From assembly GCA_028285545.1 (NCBI GenBank), contig JANQPA010000050.1, positions 1-64,000 on the forward strand: DNA of 64,000 bases. Reading direction: 5' to 3'. The position numbers and the translations under genes were made by a program. This DNA comes from Saprospiraceae bacterium (GTDB lineage Bacteria > Bacteroidota > Bacteroidia > Chitinophagales > Saprospiraceae). The notes beneath the pieces were generated by a model that was given only the letters and a program-made list of their open reading frames with translations, ran no database searches and had not been told where the DNA came from. Within the stretch, counting starts at the first letter, position 1; every line of letters starts with the position of its first letter. Below are positions 51,881 to 61,138 of the stretch, one piece after another.

Positions 51881-52947
51881 TGGTTCCAGTTCTTATCTTT
51901 TATGTTTTGAGTAATGCCTTTGATTTCTTGTTCATTATCCTTTGGATAAATTAGAAGTACATCACCTTCATCAATAACCATAAAATTATGGAGACCTTTG
52001 GCAATTACAAGTTTACCATTAGTCGCTCTAATAATTGAATTGGTTACATCTTCTGTCAAGGCATATTTACAATGGATGACATTACCTTTTTCATTTTTCT
52101 CGGATTCATTATGCAGGGAGGCCCAGGTTCCTAAATCTGACCATCCAAAATCAGATGGGATAGTAAATACATTATTTGCTTTTTCCATAATGGCATAGTC
52201 GATGGAAATGCGTTCTGTTTTAGGGTAATTTTCATCAATGAAGGCTTGCTCATTAGGGGTGTTGAAGCAATCAGGGCTGGCATTCAGGATTTTCAGTATT
52301 CCTGTTGCATGTTGTTGAAAAGCATTTAGAATAGATGAGGTTTTCCAAATAAAAATCCCGGCATTCCAAAGGTAATCACCACTGGCTAGAAAAGCTTCGG
52401 CCTTTTCAAGAGGAGGTTTTTCGGTAAAACGCACAACCTTGTGAACTCCATCCTGATCATTAGCTTCAAAATTAATATAACCATATCCTGTATTTGGATG
52501 TGAAGGACGGATGCCTAGTGTTACTAATGCATTATTTTTTTCAGAGAAACTTAAAGCTTGATTTAGGGTATCGATAAAATTCTTTTCCTGTAGTATAATA
52601 TGATCTGAAGGAGCAATAACCATATTGGCATCTGGGTCGAGATTATGCAGTTTTAGGGCTGCATAAGCAATGCAGGGTGCCGTATTATTGCGCGAAGGTT
52701 CACAAAGGATTTGATTGTCTGTAAGGTCAGGCAGGTGTTCTTTGACCAATGCTTTATACATACCATTGGTGACAATGAAAATGTTTTCTTTGGGACATAG
52801 ATTAAGAAACCTTTCATAGGTGAGTTGAATCAAGGATTTTCCTACACCCATAATATCAAGAAACTGTTTTGGCCTGGATTCTCTTGAAGCGGGCCAAAAC
52901 CTAGATCCTACTCCTCCAGCCATAATGGCTACATAAATATTACTCAT
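51871..52947 (-). CDS. manC: Mannose-1-phosphate guanylyltransferase
   Basis: Makes GDP-mannose from mannose-1-phosphate and GTP. The 358 residues contain only the nucleotidyltransferase domain, without the isomerase domain found in longer bifunctional enzymes. Pyrophosphorylase signature AGGVGSRFWPASRESRPKQ (10-28), then MVIAPSDHII (about 108) and FTEKPPLEKAEAFLASGDYLWNAG-type text typical of this family. It supplies gmd and fcl in the same cluster, and its stop overlaps the following glycosyltransferase gene. Confidence 0.95.
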   Translation of the reverse strand: MSNIYVAIMAGGVGSRFWPASRESRPKQFLDIMGVGKSLIQLTYERFLNLCPKENIFIVTNGMYKALVKEHLPDLTDNQILCEPSRNNTAPCIAYAALKLHNLDPDANMVIAPSDHIILQEKNFIDTLNQALSFSEKNNALVTLGIRPSHPNTGYGYINFEANDQDGVHKVVRFTEKPPLEKAEAFLASGDYLWNAGIFIWKTSSILNAFQQHATGILKILNASPDCFNTPNEQAFIDENYPKTERISIDYAIMEKANNVFTIPSDFGWSDLGTWASLHNESEKNEKGNVIHCKYALTEDVTNSIIRATNGKLVIAKGLHNFMVIDEGDVLLIYPKDNEQEIKGITQNIKDKNWNQYL

Positions 52948-52960
52948 GATAGTGATTGCT

Positions 52961-54583
52961 TTATAAGCTTGTGTTAGTTTTTTTTAATATGAATATCTTC
53001 TCCTTTTTTAACGTTAAAAACCGGAAATAAGATGTGTGATTGATAATTGAATAGCCTTCTATTGGACCAAAACTCAGGCAATAATCATCATCTTCTACAA
53101 ACCACCAGGCTTTACCTGCTTTACTTTCGAAGCTTAGATAAGCATTCAACCAACCATTAATCTCATATCCGGCATCAATTTGTTGGATGGGAATGTTTTT
53201 TTCATCTAAAAATGTAAAGGCTTGGCTTTTAGCTTTCTGCCAGGAAAAATAATCTTTAGTAGCTAAAAGACTAAATCCAAAGCACAAAATAAATACCATT
53301 AAATGAACAAGATTGTGTGAGGTTGCATTATATTCCTCTTGAAAGGCCATGAAAAATAATATCAATAGGCTTAATATTGAAAACAATAAATAGCGGTCAA
53401 AAAAAGAATGGAATAGAAATGAAAAGGGGATCAAGATCAAATTGAAAATGAAAATAAAATTGATGAAAGGATTTTTGAGTTTCTGTAGCTTCCACTTCTT
53501 CCAGAAATAAAGTGATAGCGATAAAAAAGAAAGAAGCCCCAAAAAGATAGCTGGATATTCAAACCATAGGCCCAAATGAAGAGTATCCGAGAACTGTTTT
53601 TCTATAAAAATATCTTTCAGAAGCTGAGGGCCCAGGCCAAAATTATAAAACATATTGCCTCTATCCGGACTAAATACCTGCCCAAAAGTTCCTAAATACG
53701 TACCAGTCAATAATAAGATAATAGATAGAAAGATTTGTCTTATTGATAAATCTGAAAATACCCGTTTAAATATTAAGACTGCTAATGGGATGGACCAAAA
53801 ACCAAGATAAAAGATGGTGGCCATTATTCTCTTTACAATACTTTTTAAATCTTGGGAAGTGGGGGAGAGTAATTTATCTTTTAATATAGCAGTGGTGTTG
53901 TAATAATATTCAGAAACTCCAAGAGAAGGTTTTATTAAAGCCTCTGTGAATAGATACAAGCCGATAGGGATTAAGATTAAAGGAAACCAGTAAAGTGGCT
54001 TCATTTTTTTTTCAAAAATCAGTGTTAACAGGGCTGCCGGGAAAAAGAAAAGACCTGTTTGCCGATTCATAAAACAAAGGCTTGCGAAGAGTATGAAGAG
54101 GAGCCCAAAAGATGTTTTTTCTTTTTTGAGAAATTGTTGAAAACTCCAACAAGCCCAAAGCCCCAAAGCGCAAAAATACACATCGGTCATAAAGGTGAAA
54201 GAGAGCAGAAAATATAAGGGTTGGAATATAAAAAGGAGGAGAGCTGCAATTCTGAGTTTTCTTGAAGAACAATAATCCTTTATCATCAGAAAAAAGCAAA
54301 AGGATCCAGAAGCAGCTATAAAAAAGGTTATGAGCCGGAGATAATCAAATGAAAACTGACCGAAAAGCTTTGAAATAGTCCAGCCCAAACTTATTTGAAT
54401 AAAAGCATTGGCACTGGTAAGGTGAGGTAAGCGAAAACTTCCTTCTTCTAATAGGCTTCTTATTGGATAGGCATAAAACCAGCTGTCGATGGTAGAAAAA
54501 TCACCTATAGGATAAATCCAAAGATAGCTGAGGAACCAAATGGTGATAATTCCTGAAAAATAGAAAAGGTTTTGTTTTTTCAA
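52961..54583 (-). CDS. ArnT-like membrane glycosyltransferase (paralogue 2)
   Basis: A 540-residue GT-C type membrane protein, paralogous to the one at 45003: matching loop DFSTIDSWFYAYPIRSLLEEG (an acidic pair in place of NDDW), FTFMTDVYFCALGLWACWSF, MFYNFGLGPQLLKDIF and a shared C-terminal tail (IDAGYEINGWLNAYLSF, GYSIINHTSYFRFLTLKK). The start is TTG at 54583, directly against an 8-nt tandem repeat, and an in-frame TGA lies four codons upstream, so no longer start is possible. Confidence 0.85.
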   Translation of the reverse strand: MKKQNLFYFSGIITIWFLSYLWIYPIGDFSTIDSWFYAYPIRSLLEEGSFRLPHLTSANAFIQISLGWTISKLFGQFSFDYLRLITFFIAASGSFCFFLMIKDYCSSRKLRIAALLLFIFQPLYFLLSFTFMTDVYFCALGLWACWSFQQFLKKEKTSFGLLFILFASLCFMNRQTGLFFFPAALLTLIFEKKMKPLYWFPLILIPIGLYLFTEALIKPSLGVSEYYYNTTAILKDKLLSPTSQDLKSIVKRIMATIFYLGFWSIPLAVLIFKRVFSDLSIRQIFLSIILLLTGTYLGTFGQVFSPDRGNMFYNFGLGPQLLKDIFIEKQFSDTLHLGLWFEYPAIFLGLLSFLSLSLYFWKKWKLQKLKNPFINFIFIFNLILIPFSFLFHSFFDRYLLFSILSLLILFFMAFQEEYNATSHNLVHLMVFILCFGFSLLATKDYFSWQKAKSQAFTFLDEKNIPIQQIDAGYEINGWLNAYLSFESKAGKAWWFVEDDDYCLSFGPIEGYSIINHTSYFRFLTLKKEKIFILKKTNTSL

Positions 54584-54614
54584 GTGGTCTAGTAGTCAAG
54601 TAGTCTGGTGGTTA
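54583..54614. repeat. 8-nt-period tandem repeat upstream of an ArnT-like gene
   Basis: Four consecutive variants: AGTGGTCT, AGTAGTCA, AGTAGTCT, GGTGGTTA. The tract abuts the TTG start of the minus-strand glycosyltransferase and ends 5 bases before the stop of fcl. Confidence 0.75.
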
Positions 54615-54618
54615 GGTT

Positions 54619-55551
54619 TTAGTACCAGGGTTCATGGTTTAATCCTTTATAGACCATTTTGATTCCTTCTTCAAGAGAGATTTTTGCTTTCCAGCCGGCA
54701 TTAGAAAGTTTGCTGACATCCATTAATTTACGAGGGGTGCCATCAGGTTTGTTGAGGTCGTGTTGAATTTCTCCTTCATAGCCAGTAATTTTTTTGATTA
54801 GTAAAGCCAGGTCTTTAATGGCAATATCTTTGCCGGTGCCGATATTAACTAATCCAGGTTCATTATAATTTTGCATCAGATAATAGCAAGCATCAGCCAA
54901 ATCATCAACATGAAGAAATTCACGCATTGGTTTACCTGTACCCCACAAGGTTACAAATGGTTTTTGATCTCGTTTTGCTTCGTGAAATTTTCGAATAAGT
55001 GCAGGTAATACATGCGATTTATTTAGATCATAATTATCATTCGGGCCATAAAGGTTAGTAGGCATTACAGAAATATAATTGCTATCGTACTGATCTCGAT
55101 AGGCATCACACATTTTAATGCCGGCAATTTTGGCGATGGCATAGGGTTCATTAGTTGATTCTAATAAGCCAGTGAGTAAATACTCTTCTTTTAAAGGTTG
55201 AGGGGCTAATTTGGGGTAAATGCAGGAAGATCCCAGGAACATCAACTTGCTAACTCCATATTTATGAGAAGCATTTATTACATTGTTTTGGATCATTAGA
55301 TTATCATAAAGAAATTCGGCTCTATAGGTATTATTAGCAAGAATGCCACCAACTTTGGCGGCTGCCAGGAAGACGTAATCGGGTTGTTCCTTGCGAAAAA
55401 ATTCATTTACTTCTGTTTGGCTGCGCAGGTCCAGCTGTTTGGAAGTGCGGGTGGTGATGTTTTCATATCCTTCTGATTGTAGTTTTCTTTGGATGGCAGA
55501 GCCTACCATTCCACGGTGGCCGGCTATGTATATTTTATTGGTTTTGTTCAT
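54619..55551 (-). CDS. fcl: GDP-L-fucose synthase
   Basis: Converts GDP-4-keto-6-deoxymannose to GDP-L-fucose, following Gmd. 310 residues of the SDR fold: NADP-binding [10 protein letters not shown] (11-20), active site [15 protein letters not shown] (Ser near 108) and YAIAK (Tyr137, Lys141). Motifs all intact. The gene lies 43 bases after the sulfotransferase and a little over 1 kb from gmd on the same strand. Confidence 0.96.
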   Translation of the reverse strand: MNKTNKIYIAGHRGMVGSAIQRKLQSEGYENITTRTSKQLDLRSQTEVNEFFRKEQPDYVFLAAAKVGGILANNTYRAEFLYDNLMIQNNVINASHKYGVSKLMFLGSSCIYPKLAPQPLKEEYLLTGLLESTNEPYAIAKIAGIKMCDAYRDQYDSNYISVMPTNLYGPNDNYDLNKSHVLPALIRKFHEAKRDQKPFVTLWGTGKPMREFLHVDDLADACYYLMQNYNEPGLVNIGTGKDIAIKDLALLIKKITGYEGEIQHDLNKPDGTPRKLMDVSKLSNAGWKAKISLEEGIKMVYKGLNHEPWY

Positions 55552-55593
55552 GGGAAATACGCTAAATTCTAAATTTTAAAATCGAGGCAAAAG

Positions 55594-56415
55594 TTATTTT
55601 TTTTCATTCCAGCCAAAATTTTTTCCCAGCATAGAAAATAGAATGTTATTATGTTCTAAGTAAAAATCTTTTAAAAACTGAATTTCATTTTGGAATTGTG
55701 AAGCGATATTAATTTGACTCTTATTGACTATTTTTCTTTCTAACTTTTCATAAGGCAATTCGAGAAAATCAAATATTTTCCTTAATGTACTATCTAAATG
55801 TAATTTTAAATCGCTGTAGTTTATAATCAACAGGTTTTCTTCGTTAAAGAAATTATAGTATTCTTTAATTTGATAATGATAAATCCCTCTTTTTACATAA
55901 GCAATTTTGTTGGTATAGAAACTTGTAGCATCAATAGTTAAAAATTCTTCTTCAATTGCTTGTTTAAAACTTCTTGGATCCAATAGATGTTGATGTTTTC
56001 CAGTTTTAAAATGGTGATGATACATCGTCCAGGCTGATAGCGCTCTTTCAGCAGGATTCCTCAATATTGCTATTAATTTTATTTTAGGATTATAGGCAAA
56101 TAATCTTTTTGCGACATCGGGATGATAAAGATATATAGGAGTAGCCTCAAAAAATTGAGAATCCTTGGAAGTCTTATAGGGTAATGGAAAAAAACTATGG
56201 TAATCTCCAATATTTTTTTTTGAATACCAGTCGTCATTATCAAAATAATGAATTTCCTTTTTACTTGATCCAACAATTAAACTATGAGTTTTTAATATAT
56301 TAAATAAAGCAGATGTCCCTGCTTTTTGAGCTCCGATAATAATGAAATTTGGCTTGGAGCAATAATTTAAATTGATTAATAAATCTTTAACCTTATTTTT
56401 TATTGTTGAGATCAT
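55594..56415 (-). CDS. Sulfotransferase
   Basis: A PAPS-dependent carbohydrate sulfotransferase. 5'-phosphosulfate loop FIIIGAQKAGTSALF (24-38), 3'-phosphate site ILRNPAERALSAW (117-129, Arg119, Ser127). 273 residues, typical length. It sits between fcl and gmd, so it may sulfate the fucose-containing glycan (inference). Base composition looks different from its neighbours: three sampled 60-base lines have 14-17 G+C, against 25 in a sampled gmd line, so it may be a later addition. No PAPS-synthesis genes are in the window. Confidence 0.9.
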   Translation of the reverse strand: MISTIKNKVKDLLINLNYCSKPNFIIIGAQKAGTSALFNILKTHSLIVGSSKKEIHYFDNDDWYSKKNIGDYHSFFPLPYKTSKDSQFFEATPIYLYHPDVAKRLFAYNPKIKLIAILRNPAERALSAWTMYHHHFKTGKHQHLLDPRSFKQAIEEEFLTIDATSFYTNKIAYVKRGIYHYQIKEYYNFFNEENLLIINYSDLKLHLDSTLRKIFDFLELPYEKLERKIVNKSQINIASQFQNEIQFLKDFYLEHNNILFSMLGKNFGWNEKK

Positions 56416-56574
56416 TGAATTGACTTATTCACGTTTAGCTAATTTATACCTATAAATAGGCTTCATCCACAGTTAATAAATATAAATCAGTTCATTATAA
56501 AAAAAAATGTTGAAATGTATTAATGAGTGGAGTTTTATAAATTTTTTGTTCAAAAATACAAGTATCATGGTTTC

Positions 56575-57690
56575 TCACTCAAACTCATTCTTTACCTCAA
56601 ACCCTGCATCTTTTAACAACTGATCCTTTCTAAAATGTAGGATATCTGCCTTGACCATCTCTTTTACCATTGTTTGTAAATCATATTCAGGCACCCATCC
56701 TAATTGTGTTTTAGCTTTGGTAGGATCACCTATTAGCAGGTCCACTTCGGTAGGGCGAAAATAGCGAGGATCAATGGATAAAATTTCTTTGCCTTCCTCA
56801 ACAGGAAATTCTGGATTGTTTGAAGCTACAACTACTGCTACTTCATCCACGCCTATTCCATGGAATGCAAGTTCAACACCGATTTCTTTGAAGGCTGCTC
56901 TTACAAAATCCCGAACACTAGTGGTAATTCCAGTGGCAATGACAAAATCTTCCGGGTGATCCTGTTGTAACATTAGCCACATGGCTTCCACATAATCTTT
57001 GGCATGCCCCCAATCTCGTTTGGCATCCAAATTTCCCAGATATAGTTTGTCCTGAAGCCCAAGTCCTATTTTCGCTACAGCCCTGGTGATTTTTCTGGTT
57101 ACAAAAGTTTCCCCCCGCAATGGAGATTCATGGTTGAATAAAATACCATTGCAAGCAAACATATTATAAGCCTCCCGATAATTTACTGTGATCCAATAGG
57201 CGTATAATTTAGCAACAGCATAAGGAGAACGAGGATAAAAGGGGGTCGTTTCTTTTTGTGGAACTTCCTGAACAAGTCCATAAAGTTCCGAGGTAGAAGC
57301 CTGATAATATCTCGTTTTTTCTGTTAAACCCAGAAACCTAATGGCTTCCAATAAACGCAGTGCCCCTATTGCATCGGAATTGGCAGTATACTCTGGAGCT
57401 TCAAAACTTACTTTTACATGAGATTGAGCTCCCAAATTATATATTTCATCGGGCTGGACCTCCTGAATGATTCTGATGAGGTTGGTAGAATCGGTCAGAT
57501 CTCCATAATGCAGGATAAATTTCCGTTGACTTTCATGTGGATCTTGGTATAAGTGATCTATTCGAGCGGTATTAAACAAGGAAGAACGTCTTTTAATCCC
57601 GTGGACCTCATATCCTTTTTCCAATAGGAAGTCAGAAAGGTAAGCTCCATCCTGACCAGTAACACCGGTAATGAGTGCTTTTTTTGTCAT
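56575..57690 (-). CDS. gmd: GDP-mannose 4,6-dehydratase
   Basis: First step from GDP-mannose to GDP-L-fucose. 371 residues of the extended SDR fold: [18 protein letters not shown] (9-26), catalytic Thr133 and Glu135 (STSELYG), and Tyr157-x3-Lys161 (YAVAK). Full family length. With manC and fcl it makes the pathway complete except for phosphomannomutase. Confidence 0.98.
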   Translation of the reverse strand: MTKKALITGVTGQDGAYLSDFLLEKGYEVHGIKRRSSLFNTARIDHLYQDPHESQRKFILHYGDLTDSTNLIRIIQEVQPDEIYNLGAQSHVKVSFEAPEYTANSDAIGALRLLEAIRFLGLTEKTRYYQASTSELYGLVQEVPQKETTPFYPRSPYAVAKLYAYWITVNYREAYNMFACNGILFNHESPLRGETFVTRKITRAVAKIGLGLQDKLYLGNLDAKRDWGHAKDYVEAMWLMLQQDHPEDFVIATGITTSVRDFVRAAFKEIGVELAFHGIGVDEVAVVVASNNPEFPVEEGKEILSIDPRYFRPTEVDLLIGDPTKAKTQLGWVPEYDLQTMVKEMVKADILHFRKDQLLKDAGFEVKNEFE

Positions 57691-57741
57691 AATAATTCTT
57701 TGTCTAAATCAAAAAACGAGAGCCATTGAAAAGGGTTTCGT

Positions 57742-58521
57742 TTATGATAATATTTTATATGTGTCTTGCTTTTTTTGTGGCCTCCAATATTCAAGAGCTT
57801 TTCTCAAATATCTAAAATAAAGTTTTGGCAAATTGGTATGGATATTATGATCCTGACAAGCTCTAAGAATTTCCTGGTTGATGATCATCCTATTTTGGAA
57901 AGAGGCATTGCTGATCCCGCCAGCTCTCATATGGACAAATACATCGTTCAAATAAGTGTAGTTAAGCCGATGAACATAAAGCATGCGCAATAATAGTTCA
58001 AAGTCTGCAGCAATTCTATATTTAGTATTGTGAAGACCAAATGTTTGGTAATGAGATTTTCTTAGATAGAATGTAGGGTGGGCAGGCATATAACCCCAGG
58101 CAAATTTTCCTGGATGAAAATGTTTGGAGGAATAATGTCGAATAACTTTTTTGGGGTTTTCGTTTTGGACGTATACTACATCACCAAAAACACAATCTGT
58201 GGTAGTAGCTTCAAAGGTTTTTGCAATATGACTTAAAACTTTTTTATGAGCAAAAAAATCGTCAGAGTTTAATATGCCAATAACCTCACCCTTTGCCAGG
58301 TTTATTCCTTTATTAATAGCGTCATAAAGGCCATCATCCGCCTCTGAGATGAATTGGCTGACATGCGAAAATTCTTTTACGATCTGGATGGTATTATCAG
58401 AAGAGCCTCCATCAATAATGATGTGTTCGATATCCTGGTAATCTTGTGATGCTACACTGTGTAAGGTATCCCGGATGGTAGAGGCACTGTTAAAGGTGGG
58501 GGTTATGATGGAGAGGGTCAA
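57742..58521 (-). CDS. Family 2 glycosyltransferase
   Basis: A GT-A transferase of 259 residues: MTLSIITPTFNSASTIRDTL, DGGSSDNT (37-44), AINKGINLAKGEVIGILNSDDFF with the metal-binding NSDD (85-88) and DCVFGDVVYV. Donor and acceptor cannot be told. It overlaps the MBOAT gene by 4 bases (ATGA), so the two are co-translated. Confidence 0.93.
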   Translation of the reverse strand: MTLSIITPTFNSASTIRDTLHSVASQDYQDIEHIIIDGGSSDNTIQIVKEFSHVSQFISEADDGLYDAINKGINLAKGEVIGILNSDDFFAHKKVLSHIAKTFEATTTDCVFGDVVYVQNENPKKVIRHYSSKHFHPGKFAWGYMPAHPTFYLRKSHYQTFGLHNTKYRIAADFELLLRMLYVHRLNYTYLNDVFVHMRAGGISNASFQNRMIINQEILRACQDHNIHTNLPKLYFRYLRKALEYWRPQKKQDTYKILS

Positions 58522-59996
58522 AACTGAAAGTATATAAATTGATTAATCGGTCTAAAAAAAGTAAATACTAAAATAATAATAACTGTAAATTTTACAATAT
58601 TTAAGGGAGTGATAAGATAAGCCCATTTTTTAGCATGAGGGATAATGTATTCACTTAGTAAATACGAAATAGTTACTCCCAGAAATAATAATGCTGTAAC
58701 TAGATATATATTTTCTCTTAAAGAAAGGAAGGTATACATTTTAGGAGAAAGCAATTTTTTATACATGATAAAGGTTTCACTCAGCGATTGTGTACGAAAA
58801 GGAATCCAAGCTATCATTGACAGGAGAATGGTAATGCCCCAGCCGATAATAGGGAAAGAAAGTATTTTAATCCGTTCTCGGATAAACTTCATTTTTCGTT
58901 CGGAGTAAACCAAAATAGCATGAAAAATTCCCCAAAAAACAAAGGCCCAGTTAGCTCCATGCCAAAGGCCCATTATTGCCCATGTTAAAAATAAAGAGAG
59001 GTCTTTTTTATTTTTTGAGGTTTCATTTTTTAATTCTGAAGTATCTAATCCACCAAGGGATCTTTTACTTGGGTCTATAACCTTGACTCCAGCTAAAGGC
59101 AAATATAGATAATCTCGAATCCAGCTAGACAATGAAATATGCCATCGTTTCCAAAAGGACTTAAAAGATTTTGCTGCATAAGGGAAATTGAAATTCTCAG
59201 GAAAATCAATACCCATTAACTTGGCGCATCCAATGGCGATGTGAGAATAACCTGCAAAGTCAAAATAAATTTGAAAGCCAAATAAAAATGCCATTGACCA
59301 AACATCCAATGCACTAAGTTGGCTTACAGGAATATTATAGGCTTCATCTACAAGAGGTGCAATATTATCTGCTAGTACTACTTTAAGAAAGAAGCCATAT
59401 AGAATCCTTTCTATCCCCTCAGAAATAAAACCTATTTTAAAACCAGGCCTTAGCCTCAATTGATCCATAACTTCATTGGCCCTGAGAATGGGACCTGCAA
59501 CAAGCTGAGGGAAAAAGGTTACATAGCAGCCATACAAGGCAAAATTCTTTTCTGGTATAATATGCCTTCTGTATGCATCAACGGAATAACTAATGGTTTG
59601 GAAAGTATAAAAACTTATTCCTAAGGGAAGAATTATTTCAGGAATGGAAGTAATACCCTGACTTCCTGTTAAGGCATACAGAAAATTAATATTATCTACA
59701 ATAAAATATAAATACTTGAAATAGGCTAGAAGACCAATATTGATCAATAAACTCGAGATTAGGAGAGCTTTCCTCCTGGTTCTTTGGCTATCATCTGTCC
59801 TTCCAAGTTCCAGAGCAATTAGATAATCAGCAATTGTAGAAATGAGTACGAGAGATAAAAACTCCCACCTCCAGAATCCATAGAAAGTTAGGCTAGCTAG
59901 GAAAATAAACCAAATTCTATAATTCTTCTTTAGCACCCAATAAAGGAAGACTACGACAATCAAAAAGCTGAGAAATGTAACAGAGTTAAATATCAT
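58518..59996 (-). CDS. MBOAT-family O-acyltransferase
   Basis: An integral membrane acyltransferase of 492 residues with about 11 helices. Signature text: FQTISYSVDAYRRHI, YVTFFPQLVAGPILRANEVM, IYFDFAGYSHIAIG, WKRWHISLSSWIRDYLYLPL (His286) and the catalytic MGLWHGANWAFV (His346). The family includes AlgI, which acetylates exopolysaccharides together with a periplasmic SGNH partner. Such a partner is encoded immediately upstream with a 4-base overlap. Confidence 0.95.
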   Translation of the reverse strand: MIFNSVTFLSFLIVVVFLYWVLKKNYRIWFIFLASLTFYGFWRWEFLSLVLISTIADYLIALELGRTDDSQRTRRKALLISSLLINIGLLAYFKYLYFIVDNINFLYALTGSQGITSIPEIILPLGISFYTFQTISYSVDAYRRHIIPEKNFALYGCYVTFFPQLVAGPILRANEVMDQLRLRPGFKIGFISEGIERILYGFFLKVVLADNIAPLVDEAYNIPVSQLSALDVWSMAFLFGFQIYFDFAGYSHIAIGCAKLMGIDFPENFNFPYAAKSFKSFWKRWHISLSSWIRDYLYLPLAGVKVIDPSKRSLGGLDTSELKNETSKNKKDLSLFLTWAIMGLWHGANWAFVFWGIFHAILVYSERKMKFIRERIKILSFPIIGWGITILLSMIAWIPFRTQSLSETFIMYKKLLSPKMYTFLSLRENIYLVTALLFLGVTISYLLSEYIIPHAKKWAYLITPLNIVKFTVIIILVFTFFRPINQFIYFQF

Positions 59997-61138
59997 CTCA
60001 AAAAGCTTCTTATACTTTTTGATAGGCTATCAGACAAAATTTGATGCCCTTTATATTGGAAATGCATAAAATCTAATTCTTCTTTATCGAAGAAGGAAGT
60101 GGCTTCTTTTGTTCCCCATAGAGATCCTGGGACAATATCTTCGAAATTTTTAAAAGAAACATTATCATAATTATCTGCTAAGGATTTAAGTTCTCCTTTA
60201 AATTCCCCATACTTTTTTAGGTTATAAGGAATTTTTACATCATTCCGAATGGGAGGAATATAGAGCAACACTTTAATATTACTTTTTTCAGAATACTTAA
60301 GAATTTCTTTCAGAGCCTCCATGTTTTCCTTGTATCGTTGCGGAATGATGGGTCTTTCGGTTTGGGCATTTATATTAAATACCGTATTTCTTAAAATATA
60401 TAAGTTGACGAAAAACTGACCTCTCAAGTTTGGGCGATTTCTCCAGGAACCGGATAAAGAATCCAAAATATTATTGAGAAAAAGTTCGGATCTTTCCTGA
60501 ACGGTTTGATCTAAAGAAGCAAAATCTTCTTTTATTTCCCTAGCTGCATTGGGGAGGGTATCCAACACCTCTTCTACTTTTATTTCAGCATTTATTTTTT
60601 TAATTATTTCCGATTGTCCCTCCAGTTTGAAGTTGTCTGCTATCAACTTAGGAAAGAATAGTTTTCTGATTCCAGACTCTCTTAAATCATCCATAAATAC
60701 CGGAAGTACCAGGTATCGGATGGGAAGTATTTCTTTACAGTAAGCAAATGATAACAAATGTTCCTGAAGATTTGCATTTTGAATACTATGGGTTAATATC
60801 TCAATACTATCGGGGGTGAAATCCCGAAAGAGAAGCTCAGCATAATTGGTATGATCCTTTTTTTTCTGGTTTATTCCGTGAGTCTGACTATTCCCTAAAA
60901 CAAATATTACATCTTTTTGCCCTCTATTTATCCATCCGGTCTTCAAGGAACTTAAGGAAGTTTGGTTCAATTTGTTAATATGAATGGATTGCTTATCAAT
61001 ACTGGCAAAATAGGAAGAAGTATTTTTTCCTAATGCAAAATTTTCGAAATTATTTTGCTTCCGGTTTAGAAAATATATAGCCACACCCGCGAGGATAGTG
61101 GCTGCTAATATTTCGAAAAATAATAACTTACCTTTCAT
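59993..61138 (-). CDS. Membrane-anchored SGNH-like protein, partner of the MBOAT protein
   Basis: From the ATG at 61138 it has 381 residues: a membrane helix at the N-terminus (LLFFEILAATILAGVAIYFL) and a periplasmic domain. GNSQTHG (82-88) provides a nucleophile Ser84 as in block I of SGNH hydrolases, and Asp356-x-x-His359 (DFMH) near the C-terminus fits block V. The family resembles AlgJ/AlgX and DltD partners that move acyl groups onto glycans. The earlier start at 61168 would overlap the carbamoyltransferase by 41 bases. Not a recognised named family; the role rests on the two motifs and gene order. Confidence 0.75.
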   Translation of the reverse strand: MKGKLLFFEILAATILAGVAIYFLNRKQNNFENFALGKNTSSYFASIDKQSIHINKLNQTSLSSLKTGWINRGQKDVIFVLGNSQTHGINQKKKDHTNYAELLFRDFTPDSIEILTHSIQNANLQEHLLSFAYCKEILPIRYLVLPVFMDDLRESGIRKLFFPKLIADNFKLEGQSEIIKKINAEIKVEEVLDTLPNAAREIKEDFASLDQTVQERSELFLNNILDSLSGSWRNRPNLRGQFFVNLYILRNTVFNINAQTERPIIPQRYKENMEALKEILKYSEKSNIKVLLYIPPIRNDVKIPYNLKKYGEFKGELKSLADNYDNVSFKNFEDIVPGSLWGTKEATSFFDKEELDFMHFQYKGHQILSDSLSKSIRSFLR

